DNA of 64,000 nt from Pseudomonas fluorescens (GTDB lineage Bacteria > Pseudomonadota > Gammaproteobacteria > Pseudomonadales > Pseudomonadaceae): assembly GCF_004683905.1 (NCBI RefSeq), contig NZ_CP038438.1, forward strand, positions 2,170,001 through 2,234,000. The letters run 5' to 3'. Shown here one piece after another: positions 9,299-19,852 of this stretch; position 1 is the first letter of the stretch; each line of letters opens with the position of its first letter. The position numbers were made by a program, and so were the translations under genes. The notes beneath the pieces are model-generated. The model was given only the letters and a program-made list of their open reading frames with translations. It was not told the DNA's origin and searched no databases.

Positions 9299-9315
9299 GG
9301 GGGGATTGTGTTGGA

Positions 9316-9672
9316 TCATTCACCGCGATAGATGCAACCGCTGGTGCAGGTCTCGTGAATGCGGATCGCGCTGAGTTCCGGCAGCAGGGGCTTCATTTCA
9401 TTCCAGATGAATTTGGCCAGGACTTCGCTGGTCGGGTTTTCCAGGCCGGGAATGTCGTTCAGGTAGTTGTGGTCCAGACGCTCGTACAGCGGCTTGAAAA
9501 TCGCCTTGATCTCGGAGAAATCGCGGATCCAGCCGGTGTGCGGATCGAGGTCGCCGCTCAGGTGCAGCGCCACCTTGAACGAGTGACCGTGCAGGCGCCC
9601 GCACTTGTGGCCGTCCGGTACGTGCGGCAGGCGGTGGGCGGATTCGAAAGTAAACTCTTTGAAAATTTCCAC
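9316..9672 (-). CDS. queD: 6-carboxytetrahydropterin synthase
   Basis: Enzyme of 118 residues that converts dihydroneopterin triphosphate to 6-carboxy-5,6,7,8-tetrahydropterin, an early step of queuosine (7-deazaguanine) synthesis. Zinc ligands His13, His28 and His30 and catalytic Cys24 are visible in [20 protein letters not shown]. The C-terminal HETCTSGC is also typical. Length and motifs fit QueD rather than the larger eukaryotic PTPS. No preQ1-like leader was recognised upstream. No other queuosine gene is in the window. Confidence 0.92.
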   Translation of the reverse strand: MEIFKEFTFESAHRLPHVPDGHKCGRLHGHSFKVALHLSGDLDPHTGWIRDFSEIKAIFKPLYERLDHNYLNDIPGLENPTSEVLAKFIWNEMKPLLPELSAIRIHETCTSGCIYRGE

Positions 9673-9767
9673 AGTATTTTCGGCTCTGTTCAGGTGGCGT
9701 TCGCCGCAGCGATTCGGGCAGGCGGCGAGTTTACCAGCTTGTGTTTGGCGATGCGGGAAAACACTGA

Positions 9768-10847
9768 CTAAAGGGTCAGCAAGCGCTCGGCGAGGCGACC
9801 GTTGGCCGCCAGTTCGAGAAACTCGTCGCCCAGTCGCCGGCTTTCGTCCATCGCCGCGTGCCAGTATTTCTGCCGACTCGGCGCATCGCCCATGAAGCGC
9901 TTGAAGTCGTTACGATCCGGCAGTTTGCCGTAGGGCAGGCGCGCCAGATATTCCTTCGATGGCGCGAGCAGCAGCACGTCCTGCAAGCGCTCGACCGAGG
10001 CCTTGCGCCAGGGCAGAGTCTTGTCGAACCAGCCCGGAATCACCCGGTCGGTGAAGTGCGGATAGAGCACGATGCCGTCGCCGCTGTAGGGCAGGTCGAG
10101 GTGGTAGTCGAGCAGCCCGCCATCGCGGAACGTGCCGGCACCGGCACCCGGCAGGTCACGCACGCCTTCCATGACCATCGGGATCGATCCCGAGGCCAGC
10201 AGCGCCTGGCGCAGATTGCCGGCGTCGAGGGCGACGAAGCGCGACGGAAAGTCATTCAGCGCATTCAACGGCGGGGCAAGGCGCGGGTCGTGAATGATCA
10301 GGCGTTCGAAGTGCCGCGACAGCCGCGCGCGACCGCGCAGGTTATCGGCAATCACCGAGCCCAGCGCCAGACCGAGGCGGCCACGATGATCGTCGGCCAG
10401 GCGTCCGTGGCTTTTCACCACCATGATGTTCAGGCGGTAGTCGGCGTTGTTGAGGATGCTGGCGTCGCGGCCGTCGAGCAGGTCATTGAGCATGCGCTGC
10501 GAGCTCTGGCTGATCTCGGCCATGGTCACGCCTTTGTTGAAGTTCTGCTCGGCGTACAACTGACCGAGGCGGCGGATGCCTTCAGCGGCGTCCGGCAGAC
10601 AGGCGCTGGCGAAGCGCCAGGAACCGACCGACGCACCGATCAGCGAGCGCTCACGCGGCGCGCTCGGCAGCCACTCACCGAACAACGCCAGATCCAGCCC
10701 TTGAATCCCCAATGCCTTCGGCCCGCCGGCCGCACCGGGCAGGGTGCCGACGTCAGCGGCGTTCAGGCCTTGGGCACGAATGCGCGCCATGGCCCGAGGG
10801 CCGGCCTTGAGGGTAAGGGCAGGGAACTTGATGTGGATGGCAGTCAT
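9768..10847 (-). CDS. Patatin-like phospholipase
   Basis: A 359-residue patatin-fold acyl hydrolase with a Ser-Asp dyad: GASVG (Ser73) is the nucleophile elbow and DGG (Asp242) supplies the acid. A Gly-rich oxyanion loop ([10 protein letters not shown], about residues 38-47) precedes it. No signal peptide is visible, so it is probably cytoplasmic or peripherally membrane-bound. I start at MTAIHIK (ATG, 10847); an in-frame TTG seven codons upstream is less likely. Likely role is phospholipid or lysophospholipid hydrolysis; the true substrate cannot be read from sequence. Confidence 0.8.
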   Translation of the reverse strand: MTAIHIKFPALTLKAGPRAMARIRAQGLNAADVGTLPGAAGGPKALGIQGLDLALFGEWLPSAPRERSLIGASVGSWRFASACLPDAAEGIRRLGQLYAEQNFNKGVTMAEISQSSQRMLNDLLDGRDASILNNADYRLNIMVVKSHGRLADDHRGRLGLALGSVIADNLRGRARLSRHFERLIIHDPRLAPPLNALNDFPSRFVALDAGNLRQALLASGSIPMVMEGVRDLPGAGAGTFRDGGLLDYHLDLPYSGDGIVLYPHFTDRVIPGWFDKTLPWRKASVERLQDVLLLAPSKEYLARLPYGKLPDRNDFKRFMGDAPSRQKYWHAAMDESRRLGDEFLELAANGRLAERLLTL

Positions 10848-10898
10848 ACCGGTCTCGATCGTTAGCAAGCTTTGGATTATAGGCGCACTACTTGACCC

Positions 10899-10987
10899 TG
10901 TGGGAGCGGGCTTGCTCGCGAAAGCGGTGTGTCAGTCGCCATCATTATTGCTGACCAGCCGCCTTCGCGAGCAAGCCCGCTCCCACA
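10899..10987. repeat. REPIN between patatin and PepSY genes
   Basis: Main-subtype REP pair (GTGGGAGCGGGCTTGCTCGC and inverse) around a spacer, lying between divergent genes. Confidence 0.9.
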
Positions 10988-11108
10988 GGGTTTTGCATGA
11001 ATCTGCAAATGAGGTTGGTGTCAGGCGCAATGATGGCAATTCAGTTTCAGTTAAGTTCGCACCGCTATGGTGCAGACCGTAGCTGCACATAAAAACACGG
11101 AGACACCC

Positions 11109-11417
11109 ATGAAAACCCTGACTGCCCTGTCCATTGCCTCGATCATCGGCCTGACCGCCAGCCTCGCCCACGCCCGCGATCTTGGCCCCGATGAAGCCCT
11201 GCGCCTGCGCGACGCTGGTACTATCGTCTCCTTCGAGAAGCTCAACGCCACGGCGCTGGCCAGACACCCGGGCTCGACCATCACCGAAACCGAGCTGGAA
11301 GAGGAGTACGGCAAGTATGTCTACCAGGTCGAAATGCGTGATCCGCAAGGGCTGGAGTGGGATCTGGAATTAGACGCGGTCACTGGGCAGGTTCTCAAGG
11401 ATCATCAGGATACGTAA
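11109..11417 (+). CDS. Exported PepSY-domain protein (first copy)
   Basis: Small periplasmic protein of 102 residues. It has a clear signal peptide (MKTLTALSIASIIGL...AHA, cleavage near residue 23) and then one PepSY-type unit ending in DAVTGQVLKDHQD. PepSY domains are usually found in periplasmic inhibitors or modulators beside sensor kinases. A GGAG site precedes the ATG. Its stop overlaps by one base the start of a second PepSY gene, and a response regulator and kinase follow, so all four are likely co-transcribed. A signal-accessory role for the two-component system is inferred. Confidence 0.8.
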   Translation: MKTLTALSIASIIGLTASLAHARDLGPDEALRLRDAGTIVSFEKLNATALARHPGSTITETELEEEYGKYVYQVEMRDPQGLEWDLELDAVTGQVLKDHQDT

Positions 11418-11728
11418 TGAAGGTTAATGTTCGCGCCACCAGCCGCACGGCGTTGGCGCTTGTAATCGTTTGCTCGGCGGCGATGGCCCGCGACCTCGAT
11501 CAGGACGAAGCGCTGAAGCTGCGTCAGCAGGGCGTGATCCTGCCGCTGGAGCAGGTGCTGCAACAGGCGCTGGATCGCTATCCGGGGGCCAAACTGCTGG
11601 AGGTCGAGCTGGAGGAAAAGCACGACGTTTATGTTTATGAAGTCGAGCTGCTGACGGTCGAGGGCGTGGCGCGCGAGCTGCACCTGAAAGCCGATACCGG
11701 CCAATTACTCAAAGACAAGGAAGATTGA
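11417..11728 (+). CDS. Exported PepSY-domain protein (second copy)
   Basis: Periplasmic protein of 103 residues, with signal peptide ending at AMA (about residue 24) and then mature RDLDQDEALKLRQQG. It parallels the upstream gene closely (RDLGPDEALRLRDAG), so the pair is a tandem duplication that has diverged. It ends in DTGQLLKDKED, the typical PepSY tail. The ATG shares one base with the preceding stop codon, indicating translational coupling. The response regulator begins 3 bases downstream. Confidence 0.8.
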   Translation: MKVNVRATSRTALALVIVCSAAMARDLDQDEALKLRQQGVILPLEQVLQQALDRYPGAKLLEVELEEKHDVYVYEVELLTVEGVARELHLKADTGQLLKDKED

Positions 11729-11731
11729 CCG

Positions 11732-12400
11732 ATGCGTTTGCTTCTGGTGGAAGACCACGTGCCGCTCGCCGACGAACTGATCGCCGGCCTGCAGCGCCAA
11801 GGCTACGCGGTGGACTGGCTGGCGGACGGACGCGATGCGGTCTATCAGGGTAGCAGCGAGCCCTATGACCTGATCATTCTCGACCTCGGCCTGCCCGGCG
11901 TTCCCGGGCTGGAGGTGCTGGCGCAATGGCGTGCCGGTGGCCTGTCGACCCCGGTGCTGATCCTCACCGCCCGCGATTCCTGGGCCGAGCGCATCGAAGG
12001 CCTGAAGGCCGGCGCCGACGATTACCTGACCAAACCGTTTCATCCCGAAGAGCTGCATTTGCGGGTGCAGTCGTTGCTGCGTCGCTCCAAGGGCCAGGCC
12101 AATCAGCCGACGCTCAAGGCGGCCGGCCTGCATCTGGATGAAGGTCGCCAGTGCGTGATCCGCGACGGCAGCGAGATTCAGCTGACTGCCGCCGAATTCC
12201 GTCTGCTGCGTTATTTCATGCTGCACCCGGAACAGATCCTGTCGAAAACCCACCTCGCCGAGCACCTCTACGACGGCGAAACCGAGCGCGATTCCAACGT
12301 CCTCGAAGTTCACGTCAACCACCTGCGGCGCAAGCTGGGTAAAGCGGTGATCGAAACCCGTCGCGGCCAGGGTTACCTGTTCGGCGGGCAAGCTTCGTGA
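11732..12400 (+). CDS. OmpR/PhoP-family response regulator (BqsR/CarR-like)
   Basis: DNA-binding response regulator of 222 residues. The receiver domain (1-120) has the acidic pair VED, phospho-acceptor Asp51 (LDLGLPG), the Thr switch (LTAR) and Lys in TKPF. The winged-helix output domain (about 125-218) includes the typical [11 protein letters not shown] recognition region and ends in RGQGYLF. With PepSY genes upstream, a kinase overlapping downstream and chemoreceptors beyond, the context resembles P. aeruginosa BqsRS/CarRS, reported to respond to Fe(II) or Ca(II). That link is from remembered synteny; the signal here is unproven. Confidence 0.88.
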   Translation: MRLLLVEDHVPLADELIAGLQRQGYAVDWLADGRDAVYQGSSEPYDLIILDLGLPGVPGLEVLAQWRAGGLSTPVLILTARDSWAERIEGLKAGADDYLTKPFHPEELHLRVQSLLRRSKGQANQPTLKAAGLHLDEGRQCVIRDGSEIQLTAAEFRLLRYFMLHPEQILSKTHLAEHLYDGETERDSNVLEVHVNHLRRKLGKAVIETRRGQGYLFGGQAS

Positions 12401-13710
12401 GGTCGATCCAGCGCCGTTTGAGCCTGGGCTTGATCAGTGTGATGGTGATCGTCGGTCTGGTGCTGGCGCAAACCAGTCTGTGGTTGTTCGAAGTCGGGTT
12501 GCAGCGTTATCTCGAGGCCGGTCTGCGCAACGACAGCGAAAGCCTGCTGGTCGCGCTGGTGCGTGGCCCGCAAGGTTTGCAACTGGATGAGCGGCATCTG
12601 TCACCGGCCTATCAGCGACCGTTTTCCGGGCATTACTTCCGCATCGATTTTGCCGACAGCCACTGGCGCTCGCGTTCGCTGTGGGATCAGGATCTGCCGC
12701 TGCTGGAGCACCCGGGTTTGCACAGCAACCTGCAACTGGGCCCGGACGGTCAGCAGTTGCTGGTATTGCGCTCGGACTATCGACGTCTGGGGCAGTCGAT
12801 CTCGATCAGCGTCGCCCAGGATTACACCCCGGTGCGCGAGAGTTTCCAGCGCATGCGCCAGATCGGCCTCGGGCTGGGCCTGGCCGGTTTGCTGCTGATT
12901 CTGCTGCTGCAACGGCTGACGGTGCGCCGCGCGTTGAAGCCGCTGGAACGGGCGCGCGAGCAGATCGCCCAGTTGCAGCAGGGCCAGCGCTCGCAACTGG
13001 ACGATCAGGTGCCGGTCGAGCTGGAGCCGCTGGTGGCGCAGATCAACCATCTGCTGGCGCACACCGAGGACAGCCTCAAGCGTTCACGCAATGCGCTGGG
13101 CAATCTGGGACATGCGCTGAAGACGCCGTTGGCGGTGCTTTTGAGTCTGGCGTCGAGCGAAAAACTCGATGCCCACCCGGAGCTGCGCAAGATCCTCAAG
13201 GAACAGTTGGAGCAGGTGCAACAGCGGCTCAATCGCGAGCTTAATCGCGCGCGGTTGTCAGGTGATGCGCTGCCCGGCGCGCTGTTTGATTGTGACGCGG
13301 AACTGCCGGGATTGCTGGCAACGCTGAACATGATCCACGGCGAGCATCTGGCGTTGAGTTACGTCGCGCCGCCGGGGCTGCAACTGCCGTGGGACCGCGA
13401 GGACTTGCTGGAACTGCTCGGCAACTTGCTGGACAACGCCTGCAAATGGGCGGACGCCGAGGTGCGTCTGAGTGTGATCGAAAGAACAGATGGCTACGCC
13501 CTGAGCGTTGAAGATGACGGGCCAGGGATTCCTGAGGAGCAACGCACTCAGGTGTTCAGTCGTGGCACGCGGCTCGACGAGCAGACTGACGGGCATGGCC
13601 TGGGGCTGGGAATTGTGCGTGATATCGTCGAGACGTGGGGCGGGTTGCTGGTGCTGGGCGAGAGTGAGTGGGGCGGGTTGAAGGTGGTGATCGAGTTGCC
13701 TAAACGCTAA
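12397..13710 (+). CDS. Sensor histidine kinase (BqsS/CarS-like)
   Basis: Membrane histidine kinase of 437 residues. TM1 is at about 10-32, a periplasmic loop follows to about 150, then TM2 ([15 protein letters not shown]) and a HAMP-like linker. The phospho-His lies in [13 protein letters not shown]-binding boxes follow: N box (NLLDNACKW), G1 (DDGPGIP) and G2 (GHGLGLGIV). It starts at GTG overlapping the regulator stop by 4 bases, so it is coupled to it. The RExxE motif I recall for P. aeruginosa BqsS iron sensing is not seen in the loop; the closest is RESFQ next to TM2. Confidence 0.88.
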   Translation: MRSIQRRLSLGLISVMVIVGLVLAQTSLWLFEVGLQRYLEAGLRNDSESLLVALVRGPQGLQLDERHLSPAYQRPFSGHYFRIDFADSHWRSRSLWDQDLPLLEHPGLHSNLQLGPDGQQLLVLRSDYRRLGQSISISVAQDYTPVRESFQRMRQIGLGLGLAGLLLILLLQRLTVRRALKPLERAREQIAQLQQGQRSQLDDQVPVELEPLVAQINHLLAHTEDSLKRSRNALGNLGHALKTPLAVLLSLASSEKLDAHPELRKILKEQLEQVQQRLNRELNRARLSGDALPGALFDCDAELPGLLATLNMIHGEHLALSYVAPPGLQLPWDREDLLELLGNLLDNACKWADAEVRLSVIERTDGYALSVEDDGPGIPEEQRTQVFSRGTRLDEQTDGHGLGLGIVRDIVETWGGLLVLGESEWGGLKVVIELPKR

Positions 13711-13729
13711 CCCCTGCCTGCCAAAGAAC

Positions 13730-13818
13730 TGTAGGAGTGAGCCTGCTCGCGATTGCGCCGATACATTCGAAATCAATGTGTCTGACAAACCGCTATCGCG
13801 AGCAGGCTCACTCCTACA
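13730..13818. repeat. REPIN, GTAGGAGTGAGCC subtype
   Basis: Near copy of the element at 9210-9298, sharing the inner spacer. It sits between the convergent kinase and chemoreceptor genes. Confidence 0.9.
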
Positions 13819-13834
13819 GGGACGGTGATGGTTT

Positions 13835-15982
13835 TCAGACCCGGAACTGATCCATCAGACTCTGCTGTTGATTCGCCAGGCTGTTCAGCGACTGGCTCAC
13901 CCGCGCCGACTCATTGGCCTGTCCGGACAGCGATTCGGTCACGTCACGAATGGTCGCGACGTTGTTGTTGATCTCCTCGGCCACCGCGCTCTGTTCTTCC
14001 GCCGCGCTGGCGATCTGCAGGTTCATGTCGCTGATCACTGTCACCGCGTCGCCGATCTGGCGCAGTGCGGTCACCGCTTGCCCGACCTGTTCGACATTGC
14101 CCTGCGCCTGACGATGGCTGTTGCCCATCGACCCGACCACATCCTGGGTACCGGTCTGCAATTGCTCGATGACCTGACGGGTTTCTTCCACCGACTCTTG
14201 GGTGCGACGGGCGAGGTTGCGCACTTCGTCGGCGACCACGGCAAAACCACGCCCGGCTTCACCGGCACGCGCTGCTTCGATCGCCGCGTTGAGCGCCAAC
14301 AGGTTGGTCTGTTCGGCGATGGCGCGGATGGTTTCCAGCACGGTGCCGATCTTCTCGCTGTTGGCAGCCAGGCCTTCGACCTGAACCATCGCCGCGCTCA
14401 TGTCGGCGGCGAGGGTGTCGATGCTCGCGGTGGTGCGGTCGATCACGGTCAGGCCCTGACGGGTGGCGCGGTCGGCGTCCTTGGCGGCTTCGGCGGCTTG
14501 CGCGGCGCTGCGTGCGACGTCCTGCGCGGTGGCGCTCATTTCGTGGGAGGCGGTGGCGACCTGATCGACCTGACGGTATTGCTGCTCCATGCCGGCGCTG
14601 GTCTGGGTGGCGATAGCCGAAGACTGGTCGGCGGTGTTGCGCGCATCCTGCACCGAGTGCTTCACCTCGGCGATGATCGGCTGCAACTTGTCGAGGAACT
14701 TGTTGAACCAGCCGGCCAGTTGACCGAGTTCATCTTTCTTGTCATACGCCAGACGCCGGGTCAGATCACCTTCGCCACTGGCAATGTCTTCGAGCATGTG
14801 GGCCACGCCGAGGATCGGTTTGGTCACGCTGCGCGCCATCAGCCACACCAGCAGCAGGCCGACCAATGCCGCCAGCACGCCGAGGCTCAGCTCGATCAGG
14901 GTGCCGGAGTTGTTGCTCGCATCCAGTTGCTGCTTGAGCGCTTCGGCGCGGCTGACCAGCACCTTTTCCGGCACGTCGAGCAACACGCCCCACGACGGGC
15001 CGCCGGGGATCGGCTGGAACGGCGACAGCACTTTCAACTGGCCGTTGCTGTGCAGGCTGCTGACGCTGCTGCTGGCGGCGAGTTGACGCAGCAGTTCAGC
15101 GCCGCTGACGGTATCCACGGCATCCAGGCGCTTGTTCAGTTTGCTGGCGTCCGGGCTGTAGCCGGCGAGCAGGCCGGTGGGGCTGATGATGCTCACGGCG
15201 GTCTGGCCGTCGTAGAGCTTTTTGCTCGCGCCCTGGCTGATCGCCTGCAGGCTGTTGAGATTGATGTCCACCGACAGCGAGGCGATGACTTTGCCGTTGA
15301 CCATCAGCGGGAAGACGATGCTGGTCATCAGCACGTTCTGGCCGTCGATCACATAGAAGTACGGTTCGATCACGCATGGCTTGAGCGTGGTGCGCGGACA
15401 GGTGAACCAGGCGTTGGCCGCCTGACCGCTGGGGCCGGTGCTGGTGTCGGCCATGTCGCTTTCCGGCAGGGCCATCGAGGTGACTTTGCCGGGAGTCGGC
15501 TGCGACCAGTACAGGGCGAAGCGGCCCTTGTCGTTGCTGCCCAGCTCGGCCTGACCGGCGAACAGCTCATCTTTGCCGTCCAGCGCATTGGCTTCGAACA
15601 CCAGCGACAGACCGAGCAGATCCGGGTTGGCTTGCAGCGCGGACTTGACCTGACGGGTCATGTCTTCGCGCAGATCGAAGGCGTCGAGGAAGCGCTTCTC
15701 GGCCTGTTCACGCAGGAACAGCACCTGACGCGAGAAGCCGTGGCCGTACTGATAGGCATCCATGAACTGCTGGCGAATGCCGGCAGCCTGCACCTCACCC
15801 TGCGACTCAATGCGCGCCTGGGCCGACTCGGTCAGCATCTCCATGCTCGAAGCCTTCACCAGCTCGGAGCTGTGCTCCATGCGATACAGCGAAAGACCCA
15901 CCAGCAGGGTCACGATGCCCGCCAGGCACAGGCCGGCGAGCAGGGTGATTTTCCATTGAATGGAAAGTTGTCTGAGCGACAT
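13835..15982 (-). CDS. Methyl-accepting chemotaxis protein, dCache type (TlpQ-like)
   Basis: Chemoreceptor of 715 residues. TM1 is at about 12-34, a large periplasmic region (35-360) has the size of a double-Cache domain, TM2 is at about 365-390, and HAMP and a signalling hairpin follow with the invariant [19 protein letters not shown] tip. The C-terminus QFRV lacks a CheR/CheB-binding pentapeptide. Length and position beside the two-component system and the antiporter-like gene match P. aeruginosa TlpQ (PA2654), which senses histamine and polyamines; ligand here is inferred. The open frame extends 33 codons upstream of the chosen MSLRQLS start, without a better ribosome site. Confidence 0.88.
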   Translation of the reverse strand: MSLRQLSIQWKITLLAGLCLAGIVTLLVGLSLYRMEHSSELVKASSMEMLTESAQARIESQGEVQAAGIRQQFMDAYQYGHGFSRQVLFLREQAEKRFLDAFDLREDMTRQVKSALQANPDLLGLSLVFEANALDGKDELFAGQAELGSNDKGRFALYWSQPTPGKVTSMALPESDMADTSTGPSGQAANAWFTCPRTTLKPCVIEPYFYVIDGQNVLMTSIVFPLMVNGKVIASLSVDINLNSLQAISQGASKKLYDGQTAVSIISPTGLLAGYSPDASKLNKRLDAVDTVSGAELLRQLAASSSVSSLHSNGQLKVLSPFQPIPGGPSWGVLLDVPEKVLVSRAEALKQQLDASNNSGTLIELSLGVLAALVGLLLVWLMARSVTKPILGVAHMLEDIASGEGDLTRRLAYDKKDELGQLAGWFNKFLDKLQPIIAEVKHSVQDARNTADQSSAIATQTSAGMEQQYRQVDQVATASHEMSATAQDVARSAAQAAEAAKDADRATRQGLTVIDRTTASIDTLAADMSAAMVQVEGLAANSEKIGTVLETIRAIAEQTNLLALNAAIEAARAGEAGRGFAVVADEVRNLARRTQESVEETRQVIEQLQTGTQDVVGSMGNSHRQAQGNVEQVGQAVTALRQIGDAVTVISDMNLQIASAAEEQSAVAEEINNNVATIRDVTESLSGQANESARVSQSLNSLANQQQSLMDQFRV

Positions 15983-16099
15983 GGAGACGTCCTTATTCGA
16001 TAAATATCTGAGACTTTGCACTGTAACGGCCGCGTTTCGGCTTTCTTTATTGTTCAAGCGCAATATGACCAATTGCCGCATGCTGGCGATCAGATACCT

Positions 16100-16220
16100 G
16101 TGGTGAGGGGATTTATCCCCGATGGGGGGGCGAAGCCGCCCTCACAATCGTTCAGAGAAATTGCATAGTCAGGTTTGGCGACTGCTGCGCAGCCGATCGG
16201 GGATAAATCCCCTCGCCACA
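16100..16220. repeat. GTGAGGGGATTTATCCCC inverted repeat
   Basis: TGTGGTGAGGGGATTTATCC at the left and its inverse GGATAAATCCCCTCGCCACA at the right surround a roughly 70-base spacer. This is a different REP-like family from the GTGGGAGCG type, and further copies lie at 49025-49121, 51597-51727 and 58108-58239. Confidence 0.85.
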
Positions 16221-16221
16221 C

Positions 16222-16283
16222 GGTTCTCCATTGCCCGTTACATTGATCTCCTTACCGCAGGGTTCTCCATTGCCCGTTACATT
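16222..16283. repeat. Two 23-bp direct repeats upstream of transporter gene
   Basis: GGTTCTCCATTGCCCGTTAC plus ATT occurs at 16222-16244 and again at 16261-16283, a period of 39 bases, about 155 bases before the transporter start. Position suits a tandem regulator site, but a local duplication at the REP edge is equally possible. Confidence 0.6.
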
Positions 16284-16437
16284 TCAGTTCAGCCGCTCGC
16301 TTTGACACCGCCGCCACTCTGCGGCACAGTGCGCGCCCTTCTAATAAGACCCTCTTTGCAAATCCGCCGGTTAACCGTTGGCGGACTCATCCTGTCTGGC
16401 GGTGATGATTTCATCGCAGTGTTTTTGAGGTAGTGAA

Positions 16438-17757
16438 ATGAATGCAGTGATTGCTGCGGTCGGCGTCATGCTGATCCTCAGCCTGTCCCGTGTGCACGTG
16501 GTGATCGCCCTGATCGTCGGTGCGCTGGTTGGTGGCCTGACCGGTGGTCTGGGCATCGACGCCACGCTCAAGGCGTTCAACAGCGGCCTGGGTGGCGGGG
16601 CGACGGTGGCGTTGTCCTACGCATTGCTCGGCGCTTTCGCCGTGGCGATTGCCAAGTCCGGCCTGGCCCATGCGCTGGCCGACAAGGCCCTGGCGATGGT
16701 TGACCGCCAGCATTCGACCGGCGGCGGCAGCGTCAAGTGGCTGCTGATCGGTCTGCTGTGGGTGGTGGCGATTGCCTCGCAGAACATCCTGCCGATCCAC
16801 ATTGCGTTCATTCCGCTGCTGGTGCCGCCACTGTTATATGTGCTGACCAAGTTGCAGCTGGATCGCCGGTTGATCGCCTGCGTCATGACCTTCGGCCTGA
16901 TCACCCCGTACATGGTGTTCCCGGTGGGGTTCGGCAACATTTTCCTCAACCAGATCCTGCTGGCCAACGTCAGCAAGGCCGGGGTCGATATCAGCCAGAT
17001 CAACGTCATGCACGCCATGGCGATTCCGGCGCTGGGCATGGTCTTCGGCCTGTTGCTGGCGGTGTTTTTCAGCTATCGCAAGAAGCGCGTTTACGATCTG
17101 CAGAAGATCGAACAAGTCGAGCAAGTCAGCGTGGCGTACAACCCGAAGACCATCGCCATAGCCGGTCTGGCGATTGCCGCCGCGTTCATCATTCAGTTGC
17201 TGCTGGACTCGATGATTATCGGCGCACTGGCCGGGTTCCTGATCTTCTCGGCGTCGGGCATCGTCAAATGGCGTGAGACTGACGACCTGTTCACCGAAGG
17301 CATGAAGATGATGGCGATGATCGGCTTCATCATGATCTCCGCCTCGGGTTTCGCCGAAGTGCTCAAGGCCACCGGCGAAGTGCGCTCGCTGGTCGAAAGC
17401 GCGGCGGCGTGGATCGATCACAGTCAGGCGATCGGCGCGCTGTTGATGCTGCTGGTGGGCCTGATGGTGACCATCGGTATCGGCTCGTCGTTCTCCACGG
17501 TGCCGATTCTGGCGGCGATTTTCGTGCCGCTGTGCGTGCAGCTGGGCTTCAGCCCGATGGCCATCGTGTGCATCGTCGGCACCGCCGGGGCGCTGGGCGA
17601 CACCGGCTCGCCGGCCTCGGACTCGACGCTGGGCCCGACCTCCGGTCTGAATGTCGATGGCCAGCATCACCACATCTGGGACACCGTGGTCCCGACCTTC
17701 CTGCACTACAACCTGCCGCTGCTGGCGTTCGGTTGGGTGGCCGCGATGGTCCTCTAA
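16438..17757 (+). CDS. Na+/H+ antiporter-family transporter
   Basis: Polytopic inner-membrane protein of 439 residues with about 11-12 hydrophobic segments, resembling the NhaC/Na_H_antiporter family. Polar intramembrane motifs include [16 protein letters not shown] and the Asp/Ser-rich [20 protein letters not shown] near the C-terminus, both typical of ion-coupled carriers of this family. GAGG precedes the ATG. Many relatives turn out to be amino-acid or organic-acid exchangers, so the substrate is open. It lies between two chemoreceptor genes, matching remembered P. aeruginosa PA2653; it could import the ligand one of them senses. Confidence 0.78.
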   Translation: MNAVIAAVGVMLILSLSRVHVVIALIVGALVGGLTGGLGIDATLKAFNSGLGGGATVALSYALLGAFAVAIAKSGLAHALADKALAMVDRQHSTGGGSVKWLLIGLLWVVAIASQNILPIHIAFIPLLVPPLLYVLTKLQLDRRLIACVMTFGLITPYMVFPVGFGNIFLNQILLANVSKAGVDISQINVMHAMAIPALGMVFGLLLAVFFSYRKKRVYDLQKIEQVEQVSVAYNPKTIAIAGLAIAAAFIIQLLLDSMIIGALAGFLIFSASGIVKWRETDDLFTEGMKMMAMIGFIMISASGFAEVLKATGEVRSLVESAAAWIDHSQAIGALLMLLVGLMVTIGIGSSFSTVPILAAIFVPLCVQLGFSPMAIVCIVGTAGALGDTGSPASDSTLGPTSGLNVDGQHHHIWDTVVPTFLHYNLPLLAFGWVAAMVL

Positions 17758-17771
17758 ACCCGCCAATCCTC

Positions 17772-17860
17772 TGTGGGAGCGGGCTTGCTCGCGAAAGCGG
17801 TGTATCAGAAACATAAATGTTGACTGACACGACGCCTTCGCGAGCAAGCCCGCTCCCACA
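17772..17860. repeat. REPIN between transporter and chemoreceptor
   Basis: Main-subtype inverted REP pair (GTGGGAGCGGGCTTGCTCGC and inverse) immediately after the transporter stop. Confidence 0.9.
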
Positions 17861-17952
17861 GAGGAATGCGGTGAACCCCCGCTCAACTTTTGCTTTCGCG
17901 TGCCGTTAACGCCTTTAACCACGCCAATAAAACCAAAAGAGTGAGCCCCCCC

Positions 17953-19635
17953 ATGCGCTTGAGTCTCAAGGCCAAAGTCCTGTCCCTTGCCGTCCTGCCG
18001 GTGCTGCTCTTTGCGCTGGTCATCAGCCTGACCACGCTATTCATCCTCCAGCAGCAGGCGCACACCGAGGTCGAACAGACCCGCGAGCGCTTGCTCGCCG
18101 ATGCCAAGGCCACCCTGCAAAGTTACGTCGCCGTGGCCATGACCACGATCAAACCGCTGTACGACGCAGCCGCCCCCGGTGACAACGCGGCGCGGGCGCA
18201 GGCGATCAAGCTGCTGTCGGGCATCCGCTACGGCAAGGACGGCTACTTCTTCGGCTACGACTCCGAGACCGTGCGCCTGTTCAAGGCCAACGACCCCGAA
18301 GGCGTGGGCAAAAGCTTCAAGGACAACCGCGATCCGAATGGCGTCTACGTCAACCTCGGCCTGGTGAAAGTGGCGAAGGACGGCACCCACTATCTGCAAT
18401 ACAACTCACCGCTGCCGGGCAATGCCAGCGTGCTGGTGCCGAAACTCGGCTACACCGAGTACCTGGCGAAGTGGGATATGGCGGTCGGTACCTCGGTCAA
18501 CCTCGACGGCATTGAAGCGCAAGTGGCGGTGGTCGAGGCGCAAGTGCAGGAGCGCATGCAAGGCGTGATCCTCAGTATCGTCGGCGTGGCGGTGGTGGTG
18601 TTGCTGGTGATTGCCATCGCGGGGATGCTGTTGGCCAACACCATTCTGCGGCCGTTGAACCTGATGAAAGCCAACCTCGACGACATCGCGGCGGGCGAGG
18701 GCGATCTCACGCGCCGGTTGAACATCACCAGCCAGGACGAACTCGGCGAACTGGCCGGCTCGTTCAACCGCTTCGTCGACAAGATTCACGGCCTGGTGCG
18801 GCAGATCACCGAGATGACCACGCAACTCACCGGCCTGGTGACCCAGGTGTCGGATCAGGCCCAGCGTTCCGATCAGGCGATGGAGCGTCAGCGCCACGAA
18901 ACCGATCAGGTCGCCACGGCGATCAACGAGATGTCCGCCGCCGCCCAGGAAGTCGCCAAGAGCGCGCAGAACGCCGCGGTCGCCGCGCAACAGACTGATG
19001 AAGAAGGCCAGAGCGCCAAACGCGTGGTGGCCGGCAGCATCAAGCAGATTCATGCGCTGGTGGATGACATTCGCAGCAGCGGCGTGTCGCTCGACAGCCT
19101 GCAGCAGGACGTGTCGTCGATTGTCGGCGTGCTCGGGGTGATTCGTTCGATTGCCGAGCAGACCAATCTGCTGGCACTGAACGCGGCGATTGAAGCGGCG
19201 CGCGCCGGGGAGGCCGGGCGCGGCTTTGCAGTGGTGGCGGACGAAGTGCGGGCACTGGCCAGCCGCACGCAGATCAGCACTCAGGAAATTCAGGGCATGA
19301 TCGATCGCCTGCAGGCCGGCACGCAGTCGGCGGTCGAGGCGATGCGCCGTTCCAGTGAAGCGGGCGATGGCACTTCGGCGCAGGCCAATCAGGCCGGGGC
19401 GTCGCTGGATGCCATGGCTGACCTGATCGCGACGATCAACTCGATGAACGCGCAGATCGCCAGCGCAGCCGAGGAACAAACCGCGGTGGCCGAAGAGATC
19501 AACCGCAGCGTGCATCAGATCGCGGTGGCGGTGGACAGCGTGGCGGATGAGACCCAGTTGGGCGCGCAGACTTCGCGCAGCCTGGCCGAACTTGGCCAGC
19601 GATTGGGCAAGCTGGTGGGCCAGTTCCGCATCTGA
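17953..19635 (+). CDS. Methyl-accepting chemotaxis protein, sCache type (CtpM-like)
   Basis: Chemoreceptor of 560 residues. TM1 is at about 10-32, a small periplasmic domain (35-200) carries the single-Cache signature [13 protein letters not shown] and [10 protein letters not shown]2 is at about 204-228, then HAMP and the signalling hairpin with [19 protein letters not shown]. The chosen ATG begins a typical [11 protein letters not shown]-terminus; the frame is open 21 codons earlier. Domain type, length and neighbours match P. aeruginosa PA2652, which binds malate-like acids. Malate sensing is a reasonable inference, not demonstrated. Confidence 0.87.
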   Translation: MRLSLKAKVLSLAVLPVLLFALVISLTTLFILQQQAHTEVEQTRERLLADAKATLQSYVAVAMTTIKPLYDAAAPGDNAARAQAIKLLSGIRYGKDGYFFGYDSETVRLFKANDPEGVGKSFKDNRDPNGVYVNLGLVKVAKDGTHYLQYNSPLPGNASVLVPKLGYTEYLAKWDMAVGTSVNLDGIEAQVAVVEAQVQERMQGVILSIVGVAVVVLLVIAIAGMLLANTILRPLNLMKANLDDIAAGEGDLTRRLNITSQDELGELAGSFNRFVDKIHGLVRQITEMTTQLTGLVTQVSDQAQRSDQAMERQRHETDQVATAINEMSAAAQEVAKSAQNAAVAAQQTDEEGQSAKRVVAGSIKQIHALVDDIRSSGVSLDSLQQDVSSIVGVLGVIRSIAEQTNLLALNAAIEAARAGEAGRGFAVVADEVRALASRTQISTQEIQGMIDRLQAGTQSAVEAMRRSSEAGDGTSAQANQAGASLDAMADLIATINSMNAQIASAAEEQTAVAEEINRSVHQIAVAVDSVADETQLGAQTSRSLAELGQRLGKLVGQFRI

Positions 19636-19659
19636 TAATTGTGTGAATCCTCAAGCGGG

Positions 19660-19840
19660 CCCTCAACCTAGCCCTCTCCCGGGGGGAGAGGGAACCGACC
19701 GCAGCGTCTCGCGTCATACATCGACCTGAAAAAACCAGTCGATTATGGATTCAAAGCCGATCGCTCATGTCAGCGTATCTCTTGACTATCCCCCGATCAG
19801 TCCCCTCTCCCTCTGGGAGAGGGCTAGGGTGAGGGGCTTT
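19660..19840. repeat. Inverted repeat of CCCTCTCCC...GGGAGAGGG family
   Basis: Each end of this 180-base element is a small palindrome built on CCTAGCCCTCTCCC and GGGAGAGGG, and the ends are inverted relative to each other. The same family, with partly conserved interior, is found at 22222-22376 and 46478-46646. It occupies the gap between two convergent genes and could serve as a bidirectional terminator. Confidence 0.8.
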
Positions 19841-19852
19841 TGATTTTCAGCT

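Noticed and set aside
13868..16003. Plus-strand open frame of 711 codons
   Set aside because: It is the shadow of the dCache chemoreceptor, and the His/Gly/Leu-rich translation has no family pattern.
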